Origin: Cyathus striatus | Taxonomy: Eukaryota > Basidiomycota > Agaricomycetes > Agaricales > Nidulariaceae | Length of the DNA: 64,000 nucleotides | Assembly: GCA_025738555.1 (NCBI GenBank) | Contig: JAOVFP010000012.1 | Coordinates: 1,674,001 to 1,738,000, forward strand | Reading direction: 5' to 3' | In this document: piece by piece, positions 9,914 to 21,489 of the stretch | Position numbering within the stretch: the first letter of the stretch is position 1 | How the letters are laid out: each line of letters begins with the position of its first letter | The notes under the pieces: model-generated | What the model was told of the DNA's origin: nothing | Databases searched by the model: none | What the model saw: the letters and a program-made list of their open reading frames with translations, nothing else | Made by a program: the position numbers and the translations under genes

Positions 9914-12157
9914 ATGAATACTTATACCTTGGATATCTCCTTTATCATGGCTCCAACTGGGACTTCAGTTACTTGCACAGCACATACTGCTAGTCATACC
10001 AATGCTGTGGGTGCTCGTGCCACCTGTGCAGCTACGAGGCAACAGCCTCAATGGAGTACTTCAGGTTCTATACCTTCTACACTATCTCAGGTTACACCCA
10101 GTCCAGCACCACCTCCTAGTGCTACTTTTCTGGGTTCACCCTTGACTTCTGCTCAATTGCTCTCTGTTCCTGCAGCTGGGAACCTTGGATCTGCTCAGGC
10201 TCCTCCAGATGGCACCCCACTGCCATACAGTATAGTTCCAGCAGACTGGGACACTCCTGAGGGTCATGGTTCCAATGGTGGTACCATTGGGCCACCACCT
10301 CCACCTCCTTCTCAGCCCAACCTTCCATCTCCACCATCCTCAGACTCAGGGAATGATGGTGATGAGGATGATGTTGTGGAGGGAGTAAGTGGTACACTGG
10401 TAAAACCCAGTACCATACTTATAATTTGAATTACTTTGTTTCATTTATCATTTATATTTAATTGTCTATTTCTACTTATTCTAACATTCTATCTACTCAC
10501 TTATATTTTCTTACCTTGGTTCTATGACATGCTGTGCAAACAGTGCATTTGGAATTATGTGTTTTTGTTCTCTGGCATGGACTTAGAGACACAGTGCAGC
10601 TTGACCAAATACTGGGAAGCCATTGCCAAACAACACATGACATGCATATGCACTGTCATGTCTTGCCTACACCACAACATGTTCTGCTTACTGTTTTCCT
10701 TATACTCTCTGCTTTTTCCTTTCTCATTTTCTCTAGGCTTCCTGTCCGTCTCCTCAAGGCGTGTCAGGGTGGCATTTGGACACTCTGGGAACTATGTGCC
10801 TCTTGGACAACTCAAGACTCTAGGGCTTAGGGTTTCACACCCTCTCAAGACACTTCTTTTTCATCCTCAAGCTACTCTTGTGGTCCTCAAGACCAATGTT
10901 TTGTCTATCAAGATATGGTGACTAGGTCTTTACCCTCATTGTGCAACACTCTGATTGGTGGAAGGATAGGGATTTGGGTTGAGGCACTGGGCTGTTCGTT
11001 TTTCTGTTCATTTTTCATTTCAATTTTCTCTTGATCATTCTGTATTTGTTTTATCTGTTATCATCACCCTCTTTCTTCAAGTTACCCTTACCTCTAGGCT
11101 TTTCCTTTGTCATTGCCCCCTCCAAAAACTCCAACCATGAGTGTCTAATGACAGAGCACTCCACCACCATCTATGCATTGTTGAGCTGCAGTCTCATCCA
11201 CTGCATGGCTACTTCTGGGGAGAGTAGCCAACTGTCTTCAATGCTCCAACGTTGTATTTTGTGGTCACATCAAGCAAGAGTTGCAGTCTTTGTTCATTGG
11301 TGGCAGGAGCATTCGAGGTGGTAAGTTCTCTTATGTTCTTTTTACAATCATGGTCTCTTTCTTTTACTTTACAATGATTACTACACTTTTGGATTGTTCC
11401 GTTTCCTTTCAAATTTCATATGGTCTTGTGTACCTTAACAATTCTGGGCTATGGCAACATGAGAGCACACATGCATTATCTCATGGTCATTGTTGTCTAT
11501 GTATATATCCTAGGTTTTACCTAAGGAGAATTTTACCTCCCTTTTGGCTGATTTTATCTCTGCATGTGCAAACTGAGCTCTAAGCCTTTAGTCAATTGGA
11601 AGTGTCAACCACCAATCTCAATCAAATCTAGCTAAGTTGTTGTTACTATCTATTTTACTAACTACTTGATTCTAGGGTTATTGTAGTTATATTCTATCAG
11701 TCAGGTGTGACACTTGCCATGTGTCTTCAAGTTATCTCCTCCACAATTTTGACAATTCCAGGTGCACACCTCTTGTATGCCTCCCAGGAAAACTGGCTTG
11801 CCAAAGCTCTTTTGAGAGTTGCAGAATCTGCCTGGGGTACATCAGGATCATGTCAGGAATGTAACATTCAAAAGCCAGATACTTTTGACAGTTCCAGTGC
11901 TGAGAAGTTGGAGCAGTTCATTATGCAGTGTCAAATTTACTTCTGGAATAATCCTTCCCAATACTCAGATGGACACTCCCAGGTCAACTTCACTCTTGCA
12001 TATCTTCAGGATACCATGCTTCAGCTCATTATGCCAACCCTCTCCAATCCCTATGCTGATGATGAGTTCCTTCACTCTTGGGAGGTTTTCATCATCATGC
12101 TAGAGAATAACTTCAGGTTAGTGAACCCAGAAGGGGATGCCAAGAATGATCTGGATG
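9914..12157 (+). pseudogene. Ty3/gypsy gag, split by solo LTR and cut by E3
   Basis: The first part (9914-10374; likely start at 9947, MAPTGTS) is the low-complexity N-terminus, closely similar to the gag at 56,377. It is broken after GDEDDV by the 1371-bp solo LTR at 10,375-11,745 and resumes at about 11,747 with TIPGAH, LAKALLRVAESAWGTSGS, then the retrotransposon Gag core (AEKLEQFIMQCQIYF, QVNFTLAYLQDT, SWEVFIIMLENNF). E3 cuts it at 12,157 after NDLD. No zinc knuckle or pol follows. Compared with the CpG-rich copy, Arg codons have become Cys, Trp or Gln through CpG loss. Confidence 0.85.
10375..11745 (+). mobile_element. Solo LTR, 1371 bp (long-LTR family, copy 1)
   Basis: Starts TGTGGAGGGAGTAAG and ends TCTCCTCCACA, so the ends follow the TG...CA rule with inverted terminal bases. 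The intact gag of the sister element shows the pre-insertion site and gives a target duplication of about 4 bp (ATGT / ATTT). No internal coding sequence. The family recurs at 16,099-17,457 and 32,381-36,994. Minor frames inside it are not conserved between copies. Confidence 0.75.
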
Positions 12158-13300
12158 CAGTAATTTACACTCCCCCAAGAGGTCTGTACAGATCTGTACG
12201 GATCCGCACAGATCCGTACGGAATCCGCACGGAATCCGAAAATTCCGTACGGATCCATGAAGATTCCGTGCAGATCCATACAGACCTGTACAGACCTGTA
12301 TAGATACCATACAGAATTTATATAGTGGCTATTATTATTATTAGAGGTGATTATTCTATATGGATTCCATACATATTCTGCATGGATTCTGTGTGGATTC
12401 ATGCATTGCTGCCTTGTCACAGGTGTCAAGTGTGTCACTACATGAAATCTGTGATACACTCAATATATAGTATCATACTCAATGCATAGTGTCATGCTTA
12501 ATGTATTGTATCACACTCAACACTTAGTATCACACTTAATGTATAGTTTCATGCCCAATGCATAGTGTCACACTCAACACTTAGTATTACACTTAATGTA
12601 TAGTGTCATGCTTAATGCATAGTGTCACACTCGATGCATAGTGTCATGCTTAATGCAGAGTATCACACTCAACCCTTAGTGTCACACTCAACTCTTAGTA
12701 TCACGCTTAACCCTTAGTGTCACACTCAACCCTTAGTGTCACGCTTAACCCTTAGTGTCACACTCAATGTATGGTGTCACACTCAATGCTTAGTATCACA
12801 CTCAACACTTAGTATCACCCTTAACTCTTAGTGTCACACTCAACACTTAGTGTCACAATCAATGTATAGTGTCACACTCAATGCTTAGTATCACACTCAA
12901 CACTTAGTATCACCCTTAACTCTTAGTGTCACACTCAACCCATAGTGTCACACTCAACCCATAGTGTCACACTCAACCCATAGTGTCACACTCAACCCAT
13001 AGTGTCACACTCAATGCTTAGTGTCATGCTCAACCCTTAGTATCATGCTTAACCCTTAGTGTCACACTCAACCCTTAGTGTCACACTCAACACATAGTAT
13101 CACGCTTAACCCTTAGTGTCACACTCAACCCATAGTGTCACACTCAACACTTAGTATCACCCTTAACTCTTAGTGTCACACTCAACACTTAGTGTCACCC
13201 TCAACACTTAGTGTCACAATCAATGTATAGTGTCACGCTTAACCCTTAGTGTCACGCTTAATGCAGAGTGTCACACTTAGTGCTTAGTATCACACAATTT
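12158..13300. mobile_element. E3: left part of an E-family element
   Basis: The end CAGTAATTTACACTCCCCC is followed by strong palindromic repeats (GATCTGTACGGATCCG-like, 12,180-12,310). The interior is a 19-bp satellite. The 8 bp before it, TCTGGATG, is the expected target duplication, but no matching right end (a GAGCTC end followed by TCTGGATG) is found. The right end may have been lost when E4 or a rearrangement joined at about 13,355. Confidence 0.65.
12441..13295. repeat. 19-bp satellite, about 45 copies
   Basis: Tandem array of CACACTCAACCCTTAGTGT and variants (AACACTTAGTAT, AATGTATAGTGT, ATGCTTAGTGT). Most variation is transitional. The same 19-bp motif, inverted (TGAGTGTGACACCTAGGGC), occurs in E5 at about 59,030-59,230, tying both to the E family. 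No coding content. Confidence 0.85.
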
Positions 13301-13755
13301 TCTATTCTAATTTTCCATAAGGAAATAAGTATAATAAGATTCTGTACAGTTTCTGAGGTCTTTACTCTCCCCCACCCTTTTCATGTGAATTTCACGTGAA
13401 CTTCACCTATTCACGTGAATTTTACGTGAATTTCATGTGAAATTCACCTGAAGTTTTGGACCTCAATTTTCTCGGATTTTGGGGGAATCCCCTGCAAATT
13501 GCTTCATGTGAATTTCACATGTGATTCACATGAATTTCATATGGAACAACATGAATAGGTGAAATTCACGTGAAAAACCCCGCATGAAATTCATGTGAAT
13601 TGCACATGAATTACACATGAAGGCATGAATATCTGAATTCTACGTGAATTAACCAGGTGAATTTCACCTGGCATTCACATGGAATTCAGGTAAACATGAT
13701 TCCGTGTTTGATACTACTACTAGTAGATGTAATAGTACTTATATAAGAAGTTATT

Positions 13756-13847
13756 GGCACCACGACGAATCGAACTCTCGCCCACATAACATTACGTAAA
13801 CGTAAATTCACACGTTAAGCCAACTAATACCACTACACCACACGAGC
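13756..13847 (-). other. tRNA-like module in E4
   Basis: On the minus strand, a 92-nt segment with an A-box-like GTGGTGTAGTGGTATTAG and a B-box-like GAGAGTTCGATTC. The spacing is close to that of a tRNA with a long variable arm or an intron. Stems do not fold cleanly by eye and no anticodon is assigned. It is the same length as the module in E1 and also reads towards the GAG end of its element. Confidence 0.5.
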
Positions 13848-14199
13848 ATTATTTCAGTTGGAGAAATTAGCATATAGGTTAAGCATCTAACTGTATGTGG
13901 CAGTGTCGGACCATTTTGGTTAATGGCACCCTCCGACGTTACCACGTCACGACTGCCCATCCACCATCACCCTTCCTCCGCTCCCCTTCCGTCTCCCTCC
14001 TCCTTCTTCCCTTCCTCGTATTTGGACGACGCAACGGGCACACGCGAGGCAGACAAGATGCCAGGGCTCACAATGAACGGTTAAAGGAGACGGAGGGGAG
14101 TGAGGGGGACAACGAGGGAGTTGTCCATATCAGGTGAGTCGATGACGGCGTGAATGATGAGGATGAACACTAATGACAGCATCCACAGCGCATGCACAC

Positions 14200-15450
14200 T
14201 GGTGAGGACATTAGCGAGAACAGCGTCCTCCAGGCGTCCTCTCCCCCCGTTTCTTATTGTCACCACATCACCCACCGCCTCCATCCTCCCCTCTGCGTCG
14301 CGATACGACGACGCCATGCCACCAAGCCAGTGAGGACAGCTACTGTCACCGCGCGTCTCGTCCCCGCGACGTCACCCAGCGCCCACGTCTCACAGCGCCC
14401 CCGTCCTCACCTCTGCGTTGTGACGACAACGACGCCATGTCACCCAGCCGGTGAGGACACCGTCCTCCGTCTCATCTCTCCCAGCATCCCCGTCCTCCCT
14501 CCGCGTCGCGACACCCCCACGCGTCTCATCTCACCTAGCGCCTTCATCCTCCCCTCTGCGTCGCGACGATGACAACTCCTGCTAACCAGCCGGTAAGTGC
14601 GCTGTCCTCCGTCTCTTCTCCCCACATGTCTCATCCCCGCCACCTCTCACAGTGCCCCCATCCTCCCTCTGTGTCGCGACACGACGACGTCATGCCGCCC
14701 AGCTGGTGAGGACACCTTCTCCCCACGCGTCTCATCTCACCCAGTGCCCCGTCCTCCCCCTTGTGTCGCAGCACGATGACGCCATCGCCAAACACCAAAC
14801 ACCAACGATGAGGGCAGTGCCCACCGGGAGGGGTGGCAGTGGCGGGGGTGCATAGCGAGGTGAGGTAACGATGAGCGCCATGTCACCCAGCGCCTTCGTC
14901 GTTCCCTCTGTGCCTTGATGACGACGATGATGACGACACCACATGACCCAGCATCCCTGTCCTTCCTTCTGCGCCGTGACAACGACAACGATGCCATGCC
15001 ATCCAGCGCCTCCGTCCTTCCCTCTGTCGTGACGACAACAACGATAGGGGGGAGATGGATGCAAGGAGGACGCATAACGAGAGGGGGGGACATATGGCGA
15101 GGGGGACGTATAGCAAGGAGGGGACGTATAGTGAGGGGGAAGGAGTGCATAGTGCGTAGCAAGGGGGGGGGGAGAATGCATAGCACATAGCGCATAACAA
15201 GGGGGGGGAGAATGCATAGTGAGGGGGGGGGGGAATGCATAGCGTATAGCAAGGAGGGGGGAGAACACATAGCGAGGGGAGGGGAGCACATAGTGAGGGG
15301 GGATGTATAACGAGGGGAGGGGAATGCATAGCAAGGGGGGAATGCATAGCGCATAGCACGTAACGAGGGGGGAGAACACAGCGAGGGTGGGGAATGTATA
15401 GCGAGGGGAGAGCGAATGCATAGCGCATAGCGAGGGGAGCGAATGGGGGA
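14200..15450. repeat. CpG-rich repeats and G-run tandem block in E4
   Basis: 14,200-15,030 holds irregular units built from TCCCTCTGCGTCGCGACGA and GACGCCATGTCACCCAGCGC. 15,050-15,450 holds units like GCATAGCGAGGGGGGGGAAT with runs of up to nine G. Frames of 180 to 256 aa on the minus strand here are Pro/Ser/Tyr/Met low complexity and are not genes. CpG is frequent, in contrast with the parallel block in E1. Confidence 0.7.
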
Positions 15451-15832
15451 GGCCTAAGTAGTTTAAAAATGTATTTGAATGAAGCTTTGATCTTGTTCTC
15501 ACTTGTCGACTTTGTGTTACTTGTTAGATGGTATAATATATTTGATTGATTAACTCTATTTCATGTGAATTCCATGTGAATTTCATGTTTAAATTTCACT
15601 TAGTTTTCACCTAAACTTCACTTGAATTTCACCAAATTTTTGTGATTTTGGAACATCCTAGATGAAGGTGAAATTCATGTGGACTTCACATGAAAACATG
15701 TGAATTTCATGTGAAAATGTTACTTCAATGTGTATTTCATGTGAATTTTACATGAAATTCACGTGAATAGGTGAAGTTCATGTGAAATTCACATGAAGTT
15801 TAGGTGAAAGGGTGGGGGAGGGATAAGTACTG

Positions 15833-16098
15833 GATCTTATGTATGTGCTGCATTAGAACAATCATTGGAATCTCATGTCGGGAACTTCACTTATACTTCA
15901 TAATTTTAAACCTCTGGCTTTCATTACAATGTATGTGGACCATACATATATAGAACACATTTTCCTCATCATAAAACTTGGGTAAAACGAAAGAAAGAAA
16001 ATAATCATTATATTTACTAATGATATACAACATATGTTATTGAAAACTTATCTCTCTTACTAACACGATGCTCCATGCTGCCAAACGGCCTCCCATAG
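15833..16098. other. No gene seen
   Basis: Short AT-rich link between E4 and the second long solo LTR; nothing recognised. Confidence 0.4.
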
Positions 16099-17457
16099 TG
16101 TGGAGGAGATAACTTGAAGATGTGTGGCAAGCGTCGCACCTGGCCTAGTAGGCGGTACACACTAATCCTAGAATAGAGTATTTAGTGAATTAACAGTAAG
16201 TCGAACACTTAGTTTGACAGATTCCCAGTAGCGGTGTGGTGTTGACACTTCCAATTGACTTCTTAGCTCAGTTAAACTTAGTGGGCGCACGCAAAGATGA
16301 CATCCAAAAGGGAGGTGAACTTCCCGTAAGTGTTTCCTAAACTATATATATGTACGGCATGGTGAAAGGAATAGCACACACGTCCTCTCACATTGCCAGA
16401 GCCCAGAATACGGAATAGGTACATGAAGGAGTGTGAAATGTATAAAAAAAAGAATGATAACACAAACAAAAACAGAATTCAGTAAGGTAAAGAAGATATG
16501 GTAGTAAGAGACCGTTCATTTATATATAAAAAAGAATTAATAGAGCTCACCACTATGAACACCCTTTAGGACCTACGAACTATGTGGCTACACACACTGG
16601 ACGCAACTACAAATCATGATGCTGGAGCAAAGGCGAGAAAACTGCTACCCTCCCCAAGGTAGCAGTGCAGTGGGCTAAGCTGCGGCTCAACATGCGTATG
16701 GATGGTGGTGGGGTGCTCAGCGAGGTCCTTCGGCCGTCGGAGTACTTGTAATTACAGTGACAAAGACAATACCTAGATATACGAGCGATAACGAAAGAGG
16801 GTAAAGAAATATAAGAGGAAAGATTGAAAGATGATCAGAAGGAATCAAGACCAACAGATAATTATTGTCCCAAAACCTCGACGTGAAGATCCTTCCACCA
16901 ACGATAAAGATATAAGCAGAGAGCAGCAGTCTGGTCGCCACACTCCAGTGATTGAATGTCCGGTCTTGAGTCATCGCCAATGCAAAAGTCTTGAGGAAGA
17001 AAGAGGGTAACAAGTGGGTGGTTAACCCTAAACCCTAGCCTTTGAGCAGTCCGGTGGGCGCACTGTGCCAAGAAGATCCAAACTTCGCCTTACACAATTT
17101 TGAGGGCGAAGGTTCGAGGCCTAGATAGTGAGAAGATGGAGAAAAGCCATAAGTAAAACAGAGGAATAATCGAGACGCGTTGAAAGCGATGCGACAGCGT
17201 GTAGGCAAAGTCACATGGTGTTTGGCATTGACTTCCCAATATTTGGTTAAGCCACGCAGAGTCTCTAAGTCCATCGAAAATAAGAAAGGGAGCACAAAAC
17301 CCAATGCACTGGATGGTGTGAAGCAAAATTGGGTAAATATAAATGAAAATATAGTAGGTTGTAGTCAGTATGAATAGTCAATTAGATATAAAAGTGAAAA
17401 TAAAAGGAATAATCGAATTATAAGTATTATACTGGGAAACACCAGTACTTCCTCCAT
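16099..17457 (-). mobile_element. Solo LTR, 1359 bp (long-LTR family, copy 2)
   Basis: Minus-strand copy of the LTR at 10,375-11,745. Landmarks include CTTCAAGTTATCTCCTCCACA at its 3' end, AATTGGAAGTGTCAACACC, and CCTCAAGACTTTTGCATTGG-like internal text. Flanks CATAG (16,094-16,098) and GATAG (17,458-17,462) give a near-perfect 5-bp TSD. The end has decayed from TG to CA on one side. The open frames inside (for example 16,717-17,326) are not conserved as protein between copies. Confidence 0.75.
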
Positions 17458-19110
17458 GATAGGCTATAGCTACATATCCCCCTCATGTCATTCCACGCTT
17501 CCCATATTGTCCTTCTGATACACATGCATAGTAGCACTCTGCCTTCAAAGACCATTAGCTTCAGGGTTACAAAATGAAAGGAACAAAGGGAGAAACAAAG
17601 GAGATGAGTTTATAATGAAGAACTGGTGGAAAGAGAGAACGAAAAAAGAAAGGGGACAAGGGGGGTGAAGAGAAACATACCAGCTTCCCAGCCCCCCTGC
17701 CTTTGACACCAAGCTGAATGATGCACTTTGTGAAGGAGAGAAAACAGGCAGTGAGAGGCGTGACACTCAACGGTGATGGAACTTCATCGGATTCAGCACA
17801 TGTACACATACATCTTCAAGATTCCATTCTTCGTATGTATGCCAGGAGAAACGACAGCGAGAGGTCAAGAGGTCGAGCTTCGATTCCATTCAATGTACCG
17901 ACAGTGAAAGGGAGGAGACTTGAGAGGGATCGAGCTTCAAGATTCCATTCTCTGTACATATGCCAGGAGATGAACAGCTGTGAGACGGGAGACTCGAGAG
18001 AGACAGAGCGTCGAGTTTCCGTTCTCTGTCTATACACCACCAGATAAACAGCCATGAGATGGGAAAGACTCAAGAGTGAGGGACAGATTATCGAGTTTCA
18101 ATTGTCCATACATATGCCAGCAGATAAACAGCGGCAAGAGGGGGACAGGAATTGAGAGGGGGTTCCATTCTCCATAATGGCAGCAGGAGGGAGACTTGAG
18201 GAGGACGGTACATCTGCTTCTTCATCTGCACTGAAGCTTAACAGTTTCATGTTCCTATCATATAATTATCAGCATATCCTTTCTTGAAGTGAGAAAAAAT
18301 AGAAACAAATGAACTTTTTAGCACTCCTATGTGCCTTCCTCCTCCCTCTCCCACTGCGCCTATTCATGCGCACAGAGCTGCATGCACTTCTATTTTGCTG
18401 TAATGTGGGGTATGCTGTCATAAAATGGGTTATCAATTGTTGAGATGGGTTTTGTTTTTGGTGGGCTGGTATCATGCTGTGTTAGTATCTTGTATAATGG
18501 CGGGAGAGAAGGGAGAGAGGGACATACTATACGAGTCTCTCATTCTTATCAATTTCTATGTATAATGTAGATTAGCGAGGAAGGAGGGGAGAGGGAGAAA
18601 GCATTCTTACATATCATCCGAATAGAGTGCAGTTGCTGTGTAGTTCATGCACTCGGTCTGGAGGTGACAGTGAACAACACAGTGTAAGGGGGTGATAGTG
18701 AAGAGGCCAGAGTGGGGGGTGAGTCATAAAATCCACATGTGCAGTGGGAATGAAAGCTCTTCACTGACGTGTTGACACGCACAGACATGACACATGGCAT
18801 TGACAGGTGGCATCACCTGGTGACCTTTCTGATTGATCGAGGCCTATTAATATATTCTGACCCTTCACTTTAGTATGCCTTATCAAAGAAGCTGTGTGCA
18901 CACTAGCGCCTCGTGGTCTGATAGATGAGGGTCATTTGGTCTACTTTGATATCGACTGCATCATGATTACATGGGTAAGGGAATTTCAAAGACATACCAG
19001 TGCAAACTTGGCAGAAACGTTGCAAATTTTCACTTGCTATTGACCGCGTGATATGGGTAGGGGGGTTTCAAAGACATACCAAAGGTCTAAAGGTACATGC
19101 ATGAAATTGG
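17458..19110. other. Non-coding; diverged minisatellite at 17,810-18,180
   Basis: Four to five diverged units of about 90 bp share GATTCCATTCTCTGTACATATGCCAGGAGA-type text broken by GACTCGAGAG-like parts. Further on, two direct copies of GGGTTTCAAAGACATACCA-like text lie near 18,975-19,080. No gene. The left end of KDZ element W should lie in this region but no terminal repeat or subterminal array was found. Confidence 0.45.
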
Positions 19111-19117
19111 TGCAAAC

Positions 19118-19125
19118 ATTATAAA
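19118..19125 (+). promoter_or_regulatory. TATA box of the W transposase gene
   Basis: ATTATAAAAT about 95 bp before the ATG at 19,216, in a pyrimidine-rich leader (TTCCTTTCACTCAATCACTC). Position and sequence suit a fungal core promoter; inferred. Confidence 0.45.
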
Positions 19126-19215
19126 ATGAACATTGCATATTTTTGAACTCTTCCTTTCACTCAATCACTCACTGTCCACTCTATTTCTTCCTATCACCCA
19201 CTGTCTGTTATTATA

Positions 19216-20432
19216 ATGGCTCGAAAGTGTCGTGGTTCTTCAAGTGCACCTGAAGGATCAGCAACTAGTCAAAAACAGTTACGGAGTTCATCAAGTGCAA
19301 GATCTTCTAATATTTCTATTCAGTTCCATCCAACTGCTCAATCTCATGAATCTGCCCAAGCATTAAATCAAAATAAAAGCTCTAGTGTGCCATATCCCTC
19401 ATCCCATGCTACATCACATACTACTGGTGTGGGTGAATCAAGTCAGACATTAAGTCAAAATCAAGGCACTAGCACAGGCTCAGCTCATACTTTATCTCGT
19501 ATCACATCATTTACAGTTGGTGCAAACAAATCAAGTCAAGTATTAAAAAGGAATAAAACTGCTAGTGCAGCTCACAGAACATCACACATCTCATCAATTG
19601 TTATTAAAGAAGGCCAAAGCAAGAATAAAATTGAAAAGGTGTTACAGAGAAAGCATACTATTGAGCATTCTGTACTGGAAGAGACTATAACACAAAATAA
19701 TGAGCAGTCATTTCAGGAAATGGAGATTGATGATCATCATGAAGAACAGATATTAGTAGTTGAATCCAGTCATGATCAGTCCTCACAACCTAAGCGAATC
19801 AAAAATCATCAGTAAGCAGAAAAAATTGAATAATGTAACAAAGCAGCTAAATCAATTACATAGGCAAAACTAACAGAGTGGTTGAAATTTAGAGATGTAT
19901 TTCTTGATGAACTTCTTCGCCATGATGGCAAGGGAGATTATATCAATGAAGAAAATTGTTCAGTGTGTGAGAAAGAAAGTGGTATTTATAAATGCATTGA
20001 TTGCTTTCATGGAGGTTTACTATGATGCAAAAATTGTATGAAAAGAGAACATACACATTTACCACTTCACAGAGTAGAGGTGAGATAGATTGCTTATTAC
20101 TGTGTATTATTTAAAGCTTACAACTTCTCAGAAGTGGAATGGGCAATATTTTGTGAAGGAATCACTTAAAAATATTGGACTTAAAATTCAACTTGGACAT
20201 GGAGGAGCAGTCTGTTTGAATGCAGACAGTGCTACAACCAATATGATTGTTGTTGATATCACTGGAGTTCATTCTGTTTCAATTTCATTCTGTAATTGCA
20301 GACCTGAACCCATTCCACGATATACACAATTATTGTGGGCTTGTTTGTTTCCAGCAAGTTTTGTAAGACCTCAAACTGTAGTTACATTTGAATGCCTTGA
20401 AACATTCCATGAACTTACACTGCAAGGAAAGA
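19216..20432 (+). pseudogene. KDZ transposase of element W, 5' part (broken)
   Basis: Transposase of the Kyakuja-Dileera-Zisupton (KDZ) superfamily, 5' portion. Exon 1 starts at 19,216 (MARKCRGSS) and is a Ser/Gln-rich, low-complexity N-terminus. Exon 2 (about 19,864-20,079) holds the cysteine cluster CSVCEKESGIYKCIDCF ... CKNCMKREHTHLPLHRVE, the CxC-type zinc module found next to KDZ domains. Exon 3 begins at 20,132 (KWNGQYFVKES) and runs to FHELTLQGK, where element X interrupts it. A TGA sits inside the zinc cluster, before CKNC, where the X copy has Gln. The exon 1 donor also seems out of phase with exon 2. The remainder is at 44,954-47,699. Confidence 0.85.
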
Positions 20433-20514
20433 GGCGTGTCAGCTAATTTGATCATATAATGGCAGGGTTATATGATTGTCTTTTATTGTATATGTCCTAT
20501 TAATATAACTCACT

Positions 20515-21480
20515 TCAGACAATCATAAACAATCATTGATTCATTCTATTTGAATAGTACTACTAACAATACTATAGGCAGTCATAAACAATCATTTATT
20601 CATTCTATTTGAATAGTACTACTAATAATACTATAGGCAATCATAAACAATCATTTATTCATTCTATTTGAATAATACTACTGACAATACTATAGGCAAT
20701 CATAAACAATCATTTATTCATTCTATTTGAATAATACTACTGACAATACTATAGGCAATCATAAACAATCATTTATTTGTTCTATTTGAATAGTACTACT
20801 ACTAATACTATAGGCAGTCATAAACAATCATTTATTCATTCTATTTGAATAGTACTACTAACAATACTATAGGCAATCATAAACAATCATTTATTCATTC
20901 TATTTGAATAGTACTACTAACAATACTATAGGCAATCATAAACAATCATTTATTCATTCTATTTGAATAGTACTACTAACAATACTATAGGCAATCATAA
21001 ACAATCATTCATTCATTCCATTTGATTTGAATAGTACTACTACTAATACTATAGGCAATCATAAACAATCATTTATTCATTCTATTTGAATAGTACTACT
21101 AACAATACTGTAGGCAATCATAAACAATCATTTATTCATTCTATTTGAATAGTACTACTACTAATACTATAGGCAATCATAAACAATCATTTATTTGTTC
21201 TATTTGAATAGTACTACTAATAATACTATAGGCAATCATAAACAATCATTTATTTGTTCTATTTGGATAGTACTACTAATAATACTATAGGCAATCATAA
21301 ACAATCATTTATTTGTTCTATTTGGATAGTACTACTAATAATACTATAGGCAATCATAAACAATCATTCATTCATTCCATTTGATTAGAACTACTACCAA
21401 TACTATAGGCAACAATAAACAATCATTTATTTATTCTATTTTAGTAGTACTACTAACAATACTACAGACAATCATAAAAA
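20515..21480. repeat. Left subterminal array of X, about 60-bp units
   Basis: About 16 direct copies of a 59-60-bp unit, with landmarks GGCAATCATAAACAATCATT, TATTCATTCTATTTGAATAG and TACTACTAACAATACTATA. The array is repeated in inverted orientation at 43,985-44,850. By analogy with other DNA transposons these are probably transposase-binding sites. Confidence 0.9.
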
Positions 21481-21489
21481 ATTATTTAT

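Larger units (their letters stand above)
13355..15832. mobile_element. E4: 2.5-kb CpG-rich E-family element
   Basis: Left end GAGGTCTTTACTCTCCCCCA; right end, read inward, CAGTACTTATCCCTCCCCCA. Next to both ends are clusters of TTCATGTGAATTTCACGTGA (13,381-13,690 and 15,555-15,805). Contents are a tRNA-like module (13,756-13,847), a CpG-rich degenerate repeat (14,200-15,030) and a G-rich tandem block (15,050-15,450). No transposase. Flanks CAGTTTCT and GATCTTAT are not a convincing TSD, so a later rearrangement at one side is possible. Confidence 0.7.

Noticed and set aside
12441..13295. Resemblance of AACCCTTAGTGTCACACTC units to telomeric AACCCT repeats
   Set aside because: The unit is 19 bp with CACACTC inserted, and most copies lack CCCTTA. 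Basidiomycete telomeres are usually TTAGGG, so this is an internal satellite.
14732..15502. Minus-strand frames of 181-256 aa rich in Pro, Tyr, Met
   Set aside because: Antisense of the G-rich tandem block in E4. Three frames are open at once, as expected from repeats.
16717..17326. Minus-strand frames in solo LTR copy 2 as a gene
   Set aside because: The corresponding frames in copies 1 and 3 have stops and shifted frames; only the DNA is conserved.
17180..17377. Plus-strand 65-aa frame
   Set aside because: Antisense within the solo LTR, no support from other copies.
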